From contig NC_088917.1 in NCBI RefSeq assembly GCF_963576675.1, positions 16,954,001-17,018,000 of the forward strand: DNA of 64,000 nt. Direction: 5' to 3'. The translations under genes and the position numbers were made by a program. Below, one piece after another: positions 35,543-47,404 of this stretch (the first letter of the stretch is position 1; each line of letters starts with the position of its first letter). This stretch comes from Euphorbia lathyris. Taxonomy: Eukaryota; Streptophyta; Magnoliopsida; Malpighiales; Euphorbiaceae. Under the pieces are notes generated by a model. It saw only the letters and a list, made by a program, of their open reading frames with translations. It did no database searches and had not been told where the DNA came from.

Positions 35543-37318
35543 ATCCGTTGTTGTTTGCCATTTTTTGTTATATACTACTTCGCGAATTAGCTTCAAGTCA
35601 TATCCAGCATTCGCATATGCGAACTAAATTCATCAAGCAAAACAAACTTCAGCTTCGCAGGCTTCGCATATGCGAACTAAATTCATTAAGTAAATACAAA
35701 CATCAGCTTCGCAGGCTTCACATATGGTCGAATATGCGAAGTCAGACGGGATAGAGCGAGCCGCGCGTAAATATTGAGGGTATTATGGGAAAGTCACACA
35801 AAATCAGTCTAGATATGTAGTAGGATTAGTAAATGGGTTAAATATGTAAATGGGCCTCCCATTTGACCCAGTTTTGTAATTTTCCCTTTCTTTTACCAAC
35901 ATAAGGGACTTGTAAATATTGAGTCTATTTGTGAGTATCCTATAATTGTCCCTAACTATTAAAGCCATTATGGGATGATGAGTTACCAAATTGGATAAAC
36001 AAAACTTTCATATCATGATCTAACTACAAAAAAGTGCAAATGTCAGTTTCGAATGAGATATTAATTTATGCAAAATTCTTAGGATATACATAAGATTGCT
36101 TTAGAGATTGTTTGGATGATGGAATTTGAACGTAGGTGAGGGTGAATTTTGGATAATTTTCCTTACACCCGAATTGGAGGAGAAACATGGTACATGTCTT
36201 TTTCTTCCAAAATTATCCTTTGTCTTTTATTTTATTTATACAAATAAAATGATATAAGATTAATTTTATATATAACTACGTTATTAAACCATCACTTGCC
36301 TTACTTTAACTGCACTTCCTCCAAACGAGGCTTTGATGATCTATGAATTCCATTAATGTGTTATAGCATAATTTTAGTTACAAGTAAATAGTAACTATAT
36401 CTTACCCAATATTGAAGGTTATAATTTTTATCATATTTAAAATAAATTTATTATCTTGTGATAATGTGCATTACAATGCAAAAAGACATTGTTTTTAAAC
36501 ATTATCATTATGATTATTCATTATTAAAAATTCATTATGATATTTATATGCACTAGTTATCTTTATGATTATGACCGTTATACATGGTATTATTATTAAG
36601 AAAAGCACATTTAAAATTCTATAATGAATTTGTTTGGCATATAATACTTACTTGATTTTATCCTTTGACTAAGTTCATTCTAGAGTCAGGGACTAACATG
36701 AAGGAATTACTAAGTAGATTCCAAGATAAACTAAAAATTCCATAAAAAGACATTGCATCATACATGAAATTTGCCAACAAGGCTAATGCAAACAGTCCTT
36801 CGCCATAAAGTATGTTTCATGGATTAAGCCATTGACCCCCAAGGTAAGTGAATATAGATTTTATGCCTTACCACAATCTTTTAATAATACACAGGGTATG
36901 TCCCATTTCTGAAGTTCTTTCAGTACTAACGCACAAAGTACAAGGGGGAGAGGCTGTCAGAAAGACTGGTATCCATTATAATAAAGGCAAGGACATTGCC
37001 CCATTAAATAAACTAATCTTTGTTATTAAAGGTGTTTATCATTTTGTTTGCAAAGTTCACAGACAACATAAATGTCTTCAGGCAGAAGACGGGGGAAACA
37101 TTCCCCTTAAAGAAAAAAGTTCCACCAAAGGGCAGACAAAGTCCCATCAAGGGCAGACCAAGTCCCGCCAAAGGGTAAACAAAGTCCTATAAAAGGCAGA
37201 CAAAGTCCCATCAAGGGCAGACAAAGTCCCGCCAAAGGGCAGACAAAGTTCCATCAAGGGCAGATAAAGTCCCGTCAAAGGTAGACAAAGTCCTCATCAA
37301 GAGCCGTCACATTTTTTT

Positions 37319-37551
37319 CCAAGCTTGTATTTATCAAATTTATGTAACCAAATGCTGGATTGAGCTTTTCTCGAAGTGATCAGAGCATTTCCCCTATCCC
37401 AAGTGATAGGGTATTGAATAACGTCATGGCTTAACCGAACAAACCCAGGCCCATTAAATGCCATAACGTTAAGCCAACCCATCCATAAAGACCTTTCTGG
37501 AAGAAATGATGGAAAGGAGCTTTGGATATCAATAGACACACTCAACTCTGT
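37319..37551 (-). other. Unrecognised open stretch between repeats
   Basis: On the minus strand the frame is open for about 70 codons (LWMGWLNVMAFNGPGFVRLS, YPITWDRGNALIT). It might be part of a LINE or of a captured gene; I do not recognise it. There is no start or splice context. Confidence 0.25.
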
Positions 37552-37830
37552 ATATTACGGAATTATAGGGTTCGAACCTATAATATGTTGACACGTGTAG
37601 GCACAAACCAAAAGGTAAACAATTATCTATAAATAGCATGTAAATCATCACCACAAGTACACAATTCTTTAAAATACATTACTACTAAACTGCTTCCAAG
37701 TTAAGTATTCTGATCACTAACTTAAGCATCAAAGAGGGTTTACCGGATTCCAACCCCTGTCTGACCGTGTTGTTCATTCTCAGTTGACCTGAAGCAAGCA
37801 AACAGAGAGTAATTGAATATTCCGATATCA
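37552..37830 (+). mobile_element. LTR fragment inserted in LINE debris
   Basis: It has a TATA box (CTATAAATAGCATG near 37630) and CTAACTTAAGCATCAAAGAGG, the kind of sequence found near transcription start and the R/U5 region of plant gypsy LTRs. Its borders are uncertain. GGGTTCGAACC near 37572 is part of a small palindrome, not a tRNA. Confidence 0.35.
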
Positions 37831-38335
37831 CTAAGTAAAAGAGCTACATCTCACACGGAGCTCAGGAAGATCATTAGACAAGATCACCTCAGAAAACTGT
37901 GAAACTAAAGACGACGGATAAATAGGCTCTTCTAATTTCTCCTCATCCGTAAGGATGCAATTAAAATCTGTGATGATATACCATGGTAAAATAGAGCTAT
38001 TAGCAATATGATCAAGAAGTTTCAATGACTCCCAATGACGACTCCTATCAGCAAAACCATAAAAGTCAACTAGACACCAATCACCCCCTTACCAGATGCC
38101 TGATAGCTAGTTCAATGTAATGGTAAGAAAAAGAAGTAATCGAGATTCCATTTGACCATTTCCACATTATTACAAGACCACCGTTGTGACCCCGAGTATA
38201 CAAAGCAGTTGCCAAACAAAAACTTCCTCCCAAGCCCTTCCATCCGAGTTTTGTCAATAAGAGTTTCAAGTATAAACACCACCATCGGCTTATGAGGTCA
38301 CTTAAGGAGCGAATTGCCTAGGGGTTGTCCCGAAA
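37831..38335 (-). pseudogene. LINE ORF2 endonuclease fragment, copy 1
   Basis: Across shifted minus-strand frames one reads AIRSLSDLIS, GLGGSFCLATALYTRGHNGG, LVIMWKWSNGISITSFS, HYIELAIRH, DWCLVDFYGFADRSRHWESL, LPWYIITDFNCILTDEEKL. This is the APE-type endonuclease at the start of plant L1 ORF2 (GGLAxLWK, GFYG, PW-x-x-x-x-DFN-x-I motifs). Frameshifts and stops show it is dead. From about 38037 upward it is repeated at 57371. Confidence 0.7.
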
Positions 38336-38788
38336 GTTCTAGCTTAACTAATTGATATTTTTTTGCATGAAAGATTGGGACACGATAAAGTGGCTAGACA
38401 TCCCAACTAGGTTGGCACCCATTTGTGAGAAATAAAATTGATTTAATTATTAAGATATTTTTTCTTAAAAAAAACTACTAACATATTTTTTTGTTTAAGG
38501 TTGAATAATCTAATAAAAATAGAATAAAGGGTCAAATTAGCATGAAAGGTCAATTCGGCTCAAATCAATTCTTAAGTATCAACTCAGTTCTTTAAGTTGG
38601 CACGAAATGTCAAATTAAACCTATGATCAAACCAGTCCTGAAAGTATAATATATTTTTTATATCCGAATTTTACCATGTTTACATTTTAATACCTAGAAT
38701 CTATTTTTGTATTTAAAACTATTATATTATGCGCAACCGTGGAATGCTTTGTAGTCATCCTATTACTTTATGCACAAGTGCATAATGG
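38037..38788. repeat. Segmental repeat, copy 1 (partner 57371-58122)
   Basis: LINE debris plus about 450 bp of AT-rich DNA (GAGGTCACTTAAGGAGCGAA, GGGACACGATAAAGTGG) match 57371-58122 closely. At 38789 copy 1 turns into GGCCCTGTTTGGGAA, the end of a hAT-type MITE, and then the AFG1-like exons. Confidence 0.8.
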
Positions 38789-39031
38789 CCCTGTTTGGGA
38801 ATTAACTGTTAGTTGTTAGCTGATTACATTAGCTGATTTGACTAGCTGTTTGTGTAGATGTGTTTGGTAAAAATTAGCTGATTGGCTGGTGTTCTTCCAC
38901 GTCACGGTAGTTTGATTCGTCCACGTTTCTTATCATTCAGTAGCCACGTCACCTAAGTTCCTGTTTACAATTACAATTACAATTGCAGTCTCGAGGGGGA
39001 GAAGAAGAGTAAGGGAAAATCCTGGAATACA

Positions 39032-39620
39032 ATGAGGAGATTATCCTCAATTTCATCTCTTATATCGCTAGGGTTTTCTCAATCAAGATTAACCTCCAAT
39101 CAGTTTCAAATCAATATAGTTCGCTTCCACTGTGATGATCTTTCTCTGCTTTCCTCCAATCAGGGGGTAGTTATATATCCTTGTTCCATCCTCATTTTCT
39201 CTCTTTGGCTTAAATTTTATTCGAACTTCCTCTACTATTTAGGCTTGAATTATGAAGTGGAAATGATTCGTCCAGGGATTCTAGCTCGCTATTGGAATTT
39301 GGTTGATCAAGGGAAGCTACAACATGATTCTTACCAGGAAAAGGTTGCTGTTGAATTAGAAAAGTTGCTTGGAAGATTGGAACAATACGAGAGAGATATG
39401 GAGGAGTATCATCTACAATTTTTATTTTAATGTTATTTCATTTATGTAGTTTCGCATTGTAGTTTCTTATTGTGCGGAGTTGTGCCTTCTACATATATTT
39501 TGCAGGTAAATCTAGCGAACTGGGAGAAGGATAGTGAGAATGAGATGCCCAAGCTTTTGACAGTAGAAGGTGAGCAGAAACAGCAAGGAGGCATGTGGGC
39601 ATCGCAAAGGACTTGTTTTC
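39032..39620 (+). pseudogene. AFG1-like ATPase, first three exons only
   Basis: AFG1/LACE1 proteins are mitochondrial AAA-type ATPases. Exon 1 (39032 to about 39166) gives an N-terminal targeting-like sequence MRRLSSISSLISLGFSQSR. Exon 2 (from about 39243) gives MIRPGILARYWNLVDQGKL, SYQEKVAVELEKLL, RDMEEYH, the plant AFG1 N-terminal region. Exon 3 starts at 39506 after TTTTGCAG: VNLANWEKD, then GMWASQR. The donor after EEYH reads CTACAA instead of GT, and the ATPase domain with Walker motifs never appears; the copy ends near a CACTA element. Exon 3 is duplicated at 58541. Confidence 0.75.
39429..39593. repeat. Segmental repeat around AFG1 exon 3, copy 1 (partner 58464-58618)
   Basis: AATGTTATTTCATTTATGTAG through GAGCAGAAACAG matches 58464-58618 closely. 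Together with 38037-38788 it shows that a larger block was duplicated before later insertions and deletions. Confidence 0.8.
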
Positions 39621-40331
39621 TAATCCCAGTTCCAAGTGAAATTTTTTGAACTTTCCAAGGATTATCCTACCACTACAAAAAAAGTGTTCTTTCCCAACAC
39701 TTTAATAGCAGCACATCATTTAAATGTAGCTACAAAATATGCAAAATACCTTATTTTAATCAGAGAGTTGTTTTGGGCTAAATTTTCATGAAGCCCAACC
39801 CACTCCAGAAATAGCCTCCTTTAATTTGAGAACTGTTTTGCCCTAAACCTAACCGGCCAATTCCATGTTATCTCTCCCTCACCCCTCTACTTCCTCTTTC
39901 GCCGACTTCTCACGGTTCTTCACACCTCAACTGAACGCCATTTGCAGCTCTCCACCCGTCTCACCTCCTGCCTCAGTTCGTGTCGCCGCAATGGCTACTA
40001 GCCGCTGGATTGAGGTGTTCAGTAAACCACGATGTCACCGTTCAGATGCGTTCGCCGACTGAGTTATTGGTGGCTTCCATTCTCGGTTAGTCTTTGCTGC
40101 TTGTTGATTTATTGGTTTCAATATTTGTAAATTAATAATCGTTGTGTAATTGAGCGATTTATAAGTCCAAGGAGCTGCCAAACACGCGCATCCAACCTGA
40201 TCGTCGCTGGTTTGGTGAGCTTTCTCAGCACAAGAACTTGTTGACATGTATTTTTCACCCTTTTTCTGCTGTGTTGATTGGTCCAATTGTTTCTTATATA
40301 TTGAAAATATGTTAATTGAAGTATAGTTATT

Positions 40332-40899
40332 TGTAAGTCGTTGTTTTCTATCACTTGCTGATGATGATACTGAGTCAACAAGTCAGCGTAATTGTAAGTC
40401 AACCCGTCAGCAAGAGTAAAATCAAGAAGTCGGAATGCTGAGTTATCAAGTCAGCATGACTGTGGTCAGCATGGTACTGAGGTGATAATACAGGTCAACA
40501 TGGTCTTGCTGTGTTACCACTGGTCAGTAGGTCTTGCTGAGTTTGTACTTTTTTGAGTAAGGATATTTTGGGTATTTTCACAACTTTGTAAAGGCTATAA
40601 AAGGTCTGGGTTGGGAAGTAGTTTCACACGAGAGATTCTTAGACTAAGTCATAAGTGTACACTGTGATAATCTGAATTGGGGATTGGGAAAACACGAGAG
40701 TTTCTGGAAAAGGAGAAACTGTTTCAATCTTGTTGTAATCTCCATTGATTAGTGAAGTTGTTGGATGTAGGCAGTTAAGCCGAACCAGGGTAAATTCTGT
40801 GTGTATTCTTTTTGATTGTTATTTCAAGATCCAATCTGTGATCTTTGTGTACTTTGTTTCTCTGTGTGGTTGATTGATCGTTCGAAGCGTAGTTCAACA
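40332..40899 (+). repeat. 5' LTR of the copia element
   Basis: It contains several GTCAGCA/TGCTGAC-type repeats, a possible TATA at GGCTATAAAAGG (about 40594) and the end GTAGTTCAACA before the primer site. Confidence 0.9.
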
Positions 40900-40930
40900 A
40901 TTGGTATCAGAGCTAATCAAGAACAGAGCA

Positions 40931-43900
40931 ATGGGTTTTACAAAGATCGAGATCGAGCGTTTCAATGGTAAGGGAGATTTTGCTCTATGGAGACAGAGAA
41001 TGAAGGCAATCTTGGTTCAAATGAAGGTTGCGAAGGCTCTGAAGGGCGAGAAGGAATTTCCGGCGACAATGACGAAGGAGGAGAAAGAAGATCTTCTTGA
41101 ATTGGCTTACAGTACGATCCTCCTGTATCTTGGCGATAAAGTGCTAAGAGAAGTTTCGAAGGAAACCTCAGCTGCTGGGGTTTGGCTCAAGCTTGAACAG
41201 TTGTACATGACGAAGACACTCACCAATCGGGTTTATCTTAAGGGAAAGCTTTTCGGCTTCAAGATGAACGAGGACAAGCCAGTTGAAGACTATCTTGATG
41301 ATTTCTCAAAGATCATAATTGACCTAGAGAACATAGAGGTAAAGATTGAAGATGAAGATCAGGCCATAATGATCTTGAATTCTTTACCCCAGTCTTTCAG
41401 TCATTTTGTTGAAACCATGAAGTACGCTAGAGAAACACTAAGTCTGGAAGAAGTTCTGATGGCGCTAAAGTCAAAACAGATTGAGGCCAACACCAACACT
41501 GAAGCTGCAGAAGGATTGTTTGTTCGTGGAAGGTCTGAGAAAAAGGACTCTCACAAGCCAAAGAACAAGAACGGGAAAAAGTCCAAAACTACATCCTCAA
41601 GCAATAAAGAAGGCAAGGTCTACAAGTGTTTTCACTGCCATAAGGAAGGACATTTCAGGAAAAACTGTCCTGAGAGGAACAAGAGTCTAGGTCAGCCTAA
41701 AGATCAAGGCGAAGCCGCTGTGGTAGAAGAAGGTTATGAGAGCGCTGAGGTCCTTGCTGTCACTGATAAAGATCCAAACACTGACTGGATCTTGGACAGC
41801 GGATGTACGTTCCATATGACTCCCAACAGGACGTGGTTCGAAGACTTTCAAGAGGAAGGTGGGAGGGTTCTTCTAGGCAACAACAAGTTGTGCAAGGTAC
41901 TGGGTCAAGGCTCCATTAGGCTGAAGATGTTCGATGGTCAAGAAAGGATTATGACTGGTGTGAGGTATGTGCCAGAACTGAAAAGAAATTTAATTTCTTT
42001 GGGTACGCTTGATAAACAAGGATACAATTATAGAGCCGAAGGGGGTATCATAAGGATATCTAGAGGACCTTTAGTTGTTATGAAAGGTACCATGAGTAAT
42101 GGCCTATAGACACTCCTAGGTAGTATTGTGTTAGTCTCTACCGCAAATCTCACCGAGTCTAAAACTGATAGAACCAATCTTTGGCACCTTAGACTAGGTC
42201 ACGTGAGTGAAGTTGGTTTACATGAACTTAGGAAGCAGGGTTGTCTTGGTAAAGATCACATAGGAAAGATAGATTTCTGTGAGAACTGTGTCTTAGGGAA
42301 GTCTAGTAAAGTCAAGTTTCCTAAGTCAGCAATACATAGAACCCAGGACATTCTTGAGTACATTCACTCTGACCTATGGGGGCCAACAAGAACTAAGTCT
42401 CATGGTGGGAGGACCTATTTTATGACTCTTATTGATGATTACTCTAGAAGAGTATGGGTTTATATTCTAGCTCATAAGAATGAGGCTTTGCAAACGTTCA
42501 AGGATTGGAAAGTGTTAGTGGAAAACCAAACAGGAAAGAAAATCAAAAGGTTGAGAACCGACAATGGTTTGGAGTTTCTTGACAAAGATTTCATCACTTT
42601 GTGCAAGAAGTCAGGTATAACTAAACATCATACCGTTCCTGGAACTCCACAGCAGAATGGCCTAGCAGAGAGGTATAATAGGACTATCCTAGAAAGAGTT
42701 AGGTGCATGTTAATCCAATCCAGTCTCCCTAAGTCTTTCTGGGCTGAAGCAGTGCAAACTGCGTGTTACCTAATCAATAGGTGCCCATCATCTGCTATAG
42801 GTTTTAAAACACCTATGCAAATGTGGTCTGATCACCCTGAGGATTATGAAAAACTTAGAGTGTTTGGTTGTTCAGCTTTTGCACACGTTAGACAGGGAAA
42901 ATTAGAACCTCGGGCTCTAAGATGTGTTTTTATAGGCTACCCTATAGGAGTCAAGGGCTATAAGTTGTGGTGCCTAGAATCTGGTTATAAGAAATCCATA
43001 GTCAGCAGAAATGTTGTGTTCAATGAGATGGATTTTCCTTATCGGAAAAACCAAGAAAAAACTCAGTTAGAACCGAGTAGTCCTAAGTCCATTCAAAACC
43101 TTGAGAGTGTTAAGAATGAGGTGGAGCTTGAAAAAAATAGTGAAAACACCCGTAAAACCGAGCAAGAAGTCAGTGATGGTAATGATACTGAGTCCAGTCA
43201 AAGCTATACACTTGTTAGAGACCGTGAAAGAAGAGTCCCTAGGGCCCCGGTTAGATATGGTTTTGAGGACCTTGTAGCTTATGCATTTAGTGTTGCTAAG
43301 GAAGTACAAGAGTCTGAACCTGTAACCTATAGGGAAGCTGTGAATTCGGTTGACAAGGAACAGTGGCTTAACGCTATGAAGGATGAGATAAAATCCCTTG
43401 ATAAAAATGAAACTTGGATTTTGGTAGATAAACCTCCTGATAAGAAGTTGGTCGGTTCAAGGTGGGTGTTTAAAAGAAAGGAAGGGATACCTGGTGTAGA
43501 GAAACCTAGGTTTAAAGCTAGGTTGGTGGCCAAAGGGTTTACTCAGCAGGAAGGTATAGACTTTAATGAAATCTATTCACCGGTTGTTAAACATAGGTCT
43601 ATCAGGATTATTCTCTCTCTTGTAGCTCGTTTTGATCTAGAATTAGAACAGTTAGATGTCAAAACAACTTTTCTTCATGGAAACCTGGATGAGGTCATAT
43701 ATATGCAACAACCAGAGGGTTTTGAAATAGGAGATAAAGACCAGCGGGTATGTTTGCTTAAGAAGTCTCTATATGGTCTGAAACAGTCCCCTAGACAGTG
43801 GTACATGAAGTTCGATGAGTTTATGATAAGTCAGGACTTTCATAGGTCTAGTTATGACTGGTGTGTGTATAGTAGAGACCTTAGTGATGGCTCTAAGATT

Positions 43901-44893
43901 TATCTCTTGTTATATGTTGATGACATGCTTATAGCTTGTCAAAACAAAGCAGCCATAAATCAGTTAAAGGCACAACTAAACACACGGTTTGAGATGAAGG
44001 ATCTCGGGTCAGCACGGAAAATTTTAGGGATGCAAATTTCTCGAGACAGAGGAAGAAAGAAGCTATTCCTAAGTCAGTCAGTTTATCTGAGCAAGGTGTT
44101 AGAACGTTTTGGTATGACGAATTCAAAGGCCGTTCTCACTCCACTTGCAAGTCACTTCAAGCTGAGCAGTAAGCAAAGTCCTCAAACTGATGAGGAAAAG
44201 GAAGACATGGAGAGGGTGCCATATTCGAGTGTTGTAGGCTGTCTAATGTATGCGATGGTCTGTACACGTCCAGATTTGGCTCATGCTGTGAGTCTCATCA
44301 GCAGGTTCATGGAAAATCCAGGAAGAGCTCATTGGTCAGCGGTGAAGTGGGTGCTGAGGTATGTCAAAGGCTCACTGAGTAAAGGTTTGAGTTATGGTGG
44401 AGCTGAAGCCCTAGTGGATGATGTAGCAGGTTTTGTTGATTCTGATTATGCTGGTAGCATTGACACCAGAAAATCCCAAACCGGGTACGTATTCACTGTG
44501 TTTGGAACTGCAATAAGTTGGAGGGCAAGTCTACAGTCAGTTGTGACTTTGTCAACAACCGAAGCTGAGTTTATTGCTGTTATAGAGGTAGTAAAAGAAG
44601 CTATGTGGCTGAGAGGAGTCTTAACGGAACTTGGAGTGACACAGATTGATGGTTTGAAGATTTACTGTGATAGCCAAGGAGCTATACATCTGTCAAAACA
44701 TCAAGTTTTTCACGAGCAATCCAAACATATAGATGTGAGAATGCATTTCGTCAGGGATGTGATTAGCACTGGTACTGTTCAGGTGGTGAAAGTGGGAACT
44801 GAGGATAACCCAGCCGACATGCTGACCAAATCTGTTTCAAGTAATAAATTTGAACATTGCTTGAAACTGGTTAGGATGGTCAGTGGTCCTTGA
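40931..44893 (+). pseudogene. Copia gag-pol polyprotein with one nonsense codon
   Basis: 1,321 codons from ATG 40931, interrupted only by TAG at 42107 (NGL*TLLG, Tyr expected). Order of domains: gag (FNGKGDFALWRQRMKAIL), zinc knuckle CFHCHKEGHFRKNC, protease (LDSGCTFHMT), integrase with HHCC zinc finger (LWHLRLGH, CENC) and core (HSDLWGP, GTPQQNGLAERYN), reverse transcriptase (LDVKTTFLHG, LYVDDMLIA), RNase H (DSDYAGSIDTRKSQTG, and ADMLTK near the end). The copia order integrase before RT is clear. It looks like the Tork/Tnt1 lineage. Apart from the one stop the frame is intact, so it died very recently, or reads through. Confidence 0.95.
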
Positions 44894-44944
44894 GTGTATT
44901 TTCTTCACTAGTTGATGGAGTGAATAGAAAGACAGGGTGGAGAT

Positions 44945-45512
44945 TGTAAGTCGTTGTTTTCTATCACTTGCTGATAATGATGCTGAGTCAACAAGTCAGC
45001 GTAATTGTAAGTCAACCCGTCAGCAAGAGTAAAATCAAGAAGTCGGAATGCTGAGTTATCAAGTCAGCATGGCTGTGGTCAGCATGGTACTGAGGTGATA
45101 ATACAGGTCAACATGGTCTTGCTGTGTTACCACTGGTCAGTAGGTCTTGCTGAATTTGTACTTTTTTGAGTAAGGATATTTTGGGTATTTTCACAACTTT
45201 GTAAAGGCTATAAAAGGTCTGGGTTGGGAAGTAGTTTCACACGAGAGATTCTTAGACTAAGTCATAAGTGTACACTGTGATGATCTGAATTGGGGATTGG
45301 GAAAACACGAGAGTTTCTGGAAAAGGAGAAACTGTTTCAATCTTGTTGTAATCTCCATTGATTAGTGAAGTTGCTGGATGTAGGCAGTTAAGCCGAACCA
45401 GGGTAAATTCTGTGTGTATTCTTTTTGATTGTTGTTTCAAGATCCAATCTGTGATCTTTGTGTACTTTGTTTCTCTGTGTGGTTGATTGATCGTTCGAAG
45501 CGTAGTTCAACA
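44945..45512 (+). repeat. 3' LTR of the copia element
   Basis: Near-identical partner of 40332-40899; it ends AGTTCAACA and is followed by the duplicated target ttatt. Confidence 0.9.
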
Positions 45513-45634
45513 TTATTTATTTGGACAACTTTGTACAGACACAGTTGTTTCACTATTACCATGTAATTTTTGTTTTTTTCATAATCTTGTAGAATTGAAT
45601 GGCCTGGAATATCTAATTACTAGATTTATTGCAG

Positions 45635-46509
45635 GAAATGCGAGGGTTGTAAATCAGAAAGAGCTTGAATTCTTCCGTGAAGAGCTCCAAGACCGGATGA
45701 AAAATCCCTATAATGTCATATTGAAGGAGAGAAAGCTGCCACTGTCCCTTTTAAATGACCATCAGAAGGTATTATTTATCCTCTTTATTTCTTATTTCAT
45801 TTTTAGATGTGGAGCTCTCATATGGTGATATTTGAAACTAAGATAATTTGATGTTTTTTAGTAGTTATAGGGAACCTACAGAGACAATATAAATAGTCAT
45901 ACAATTACTAGGATTTATGTTCTGAAATGCCTTACTTTTATGTTTAATCTGTGAAGCAAGCCAGAGTGCATCTTCTTGATATAGAGCCTTTTGGGGATGC
46001 ATTTGGACCAAAGAGAAAGAGGAAGCGCCCAAAGCTTTTAGCTGCAGGCATATGGAGCTATAACTGTTCTATCTTGATAAAAAAGTTTGAAATCAAAATG
46101 CCATTTACATTCAGTTTTTTTGGCTCTTCTCTCACTCTCTCTCTTTTAAAGAATCCATTAGGTTGTTTGGAAGAATAATTCTGCAACTTTTTTCTCTTCA
46201 ATATGTTACATGTTTTAGATGCCAGAGATCCCCAAGGCACTAGATGCTACCATTTAGAGAAGCATTTGAGAGAGCATTGCAAACATAAACACATGATTCT
46301 TCTGTTAAACAAGGTCAGACATTTTTATGTTTGACGTTTTGATTTTTCTTCATCTATTTGTTCTTTGAGTAACTTTTGCTGAATGTTATTATGCTCTCAA
46401 TCAGTGTGATCTTGTTCCGGCTTGGGCTACAAAAGGGTGGTCGAGGATATTATCTAAGGAATGCCCAGCTCTCGCATTCCATGCGAGCATTAACAAGTCT
46501 TTTGGCAAG
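45635..46509 (+). pseudogene. Nucleolar GTPase 2 (NUG2/GNL2)-type gene fragment
   Basis: Exons 45635-45768, 45957 to about 46046, 46219-46313 and 46405-46509. They read [131 protein letters not shown]2 is a circularly permuted GTPase for 60S ribosome assembly; the G4 motif NKCD spans two exons. The P-loop region that should follow is absent, and the start of the protein and the exon after LLAA are missing or shifted. This is a captured fragment inside the CACTA element. Confidence 0.85.
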
Positions 46510-46769
46510 GTACATAGTATACATCAATCTTGAAATTACATGTACCAAAGTACTATTGCTTGGCTTCACTTATTTCTCTCTATGTTTTGTTTGACATGTA
46601 GAGTTACAATTATGTCTTGTATATAGTGACGGATCCAAAATTCATTGACACTGGATGTTTGTGATAGTTTCTCATGATGTATGAGTGCTAAATTGATTTT
46701 TTATTTTTTTATTTTTTTACATTAAAAGTTTAAAAGTCCGTATAATTTTTATAGAATTTTTTATTGTTT

Positions 46770-47370
46770 TTCAGCAAACCATGGATACTCAAACCTCCTT
46801 TATGGATCTCTGGCAGCTCCAATTGATATTCAGAAGGGCTCAATCTTCCCCTTTCTCTATCTTTGTTCAACCCAAATCATGGTCTGCACTATCCTTACAT
46901 CAATCTCAGTTTGCTATTGCTCATTTAGATTTTTCTTCTTAACTACGGAATTCTAGTATCAAATGAGATTAATAAGTATATATCTGTTTTAGGGAAGTGG
47001 ATTATGCTGGTCGATACTTAAAAGATGGCCTTGGCAATGGCGAACTGCTTCCTTAACCTCACTCACTTGTGGATTCAGGTTTCTTTCTTTCTTTGTTCAC
47101 TTTTTTGAGTATAAAGTCCAATTCATATCTTGAATTGAGTTTCTTATTTTTGTAAAATTCTCTCATTTTAGGGTAATTATGCAACACCTTGTTGCTGATT
47201 TTCATATTGATTGTACAAGAAAGTTAATTTTTTTCGTCAGGCAGTTCTGTTTTGACAGGATTCGCAAAGGCAGTGGCTATATCTGTTTCGGGAATCAAAA
47301 TTAAAGAACTAAGTATGGATCAGAAGGCTGAATTGCTGATTTTGGATCAACGGTATCAATCCATGAATTT
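46770..47370 (+). pseudogene. Unidentified exon-like pieces in the CACTA element
   Basis: After good acceptors one reads NHGYSNLLYGSLAAPIDIQ (about 46780), EVDYAGRYLKDGLGNGELLP (about 46994) and, from 47245, SSVLTGFAKAVAISVSGIKI followed by KELSMDQKAELLILDQR. They look like captured plant exons but I cannot assign a family. Confidence 0.3.
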
Positions 47371-47404
47371 GATATGCTTTGTATAGCATAATTACTGAGT
47401 TGCA

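Larger units (their letters stand above)
34132..35886. mobile_element. Mutator-like element, 1,755 bp, 9-bp TSD
   Basis: The inverted ends of about 75-95 bp (AATTACAAAACTGGGTCAAA...) are flanked by tttctttta at 34123-34131 and 35887-35895. No transposase is seen. The interior has many TTCGCGAA and TTCGCATATGCGAA palindromes, a two-copy 57-bp repeat (34800-34893), a hairpin, a three-copy 52-bp repeat and a two-copy repeat of about 60 bp (35620-35730). Short T-rich open frames at 34378-34682 are not recognisable. Confidence 0.85.
33295..37318 (+). mobile_element. Internal region 2, truncated, with nested Mutator-like element
   Basis: It repeats internal region 1 in the same order (CTCGTATTTTTATGCATCAC, the AT-rich middle, the leader, the minisatellite at about 37120-37295) and stops in GTCACATTTTTTT at about 37318. 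LTR-internal-LTR-internal is thus a second tandem arrangement. A Mutator-like element sits at 34132-35886. Confidence 0.7.
40332..45512 (+). mobile_element. Ty1/copia element, nearly intact, TSD ttatt
   Basis: LTRs 40332-40899 and 44945-45512 (568 bp each, TGT...ACA) are flanked by ttatt at 40327-40331 and 45513-45517. The primer site TGGTATCAGAGC is at 40902-40913; the polypurine tract AGACAGGGTGGAGAT precedes the 3' LTR. I count about seven differences between the LTRs, all transitions (about 1.2%), so the insertion is recent. It is nested in the CACTA element. Confidence 0.95.

Noticed and set aside
37560..37590. tRNA gene (GGGTTCGAACC like a T-loop)
   Set aside because: It is the centre of a short palindrome in an LTR fragment; no acceptor stem, A box or anticodon arm can be placed.
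39865..40062. 65-codon proline/serine-rich ORF as a gene
   Set aside because: It could be the first exon of a captured gene, but no splice partner or homology is visible, so it is not listed as a gene.
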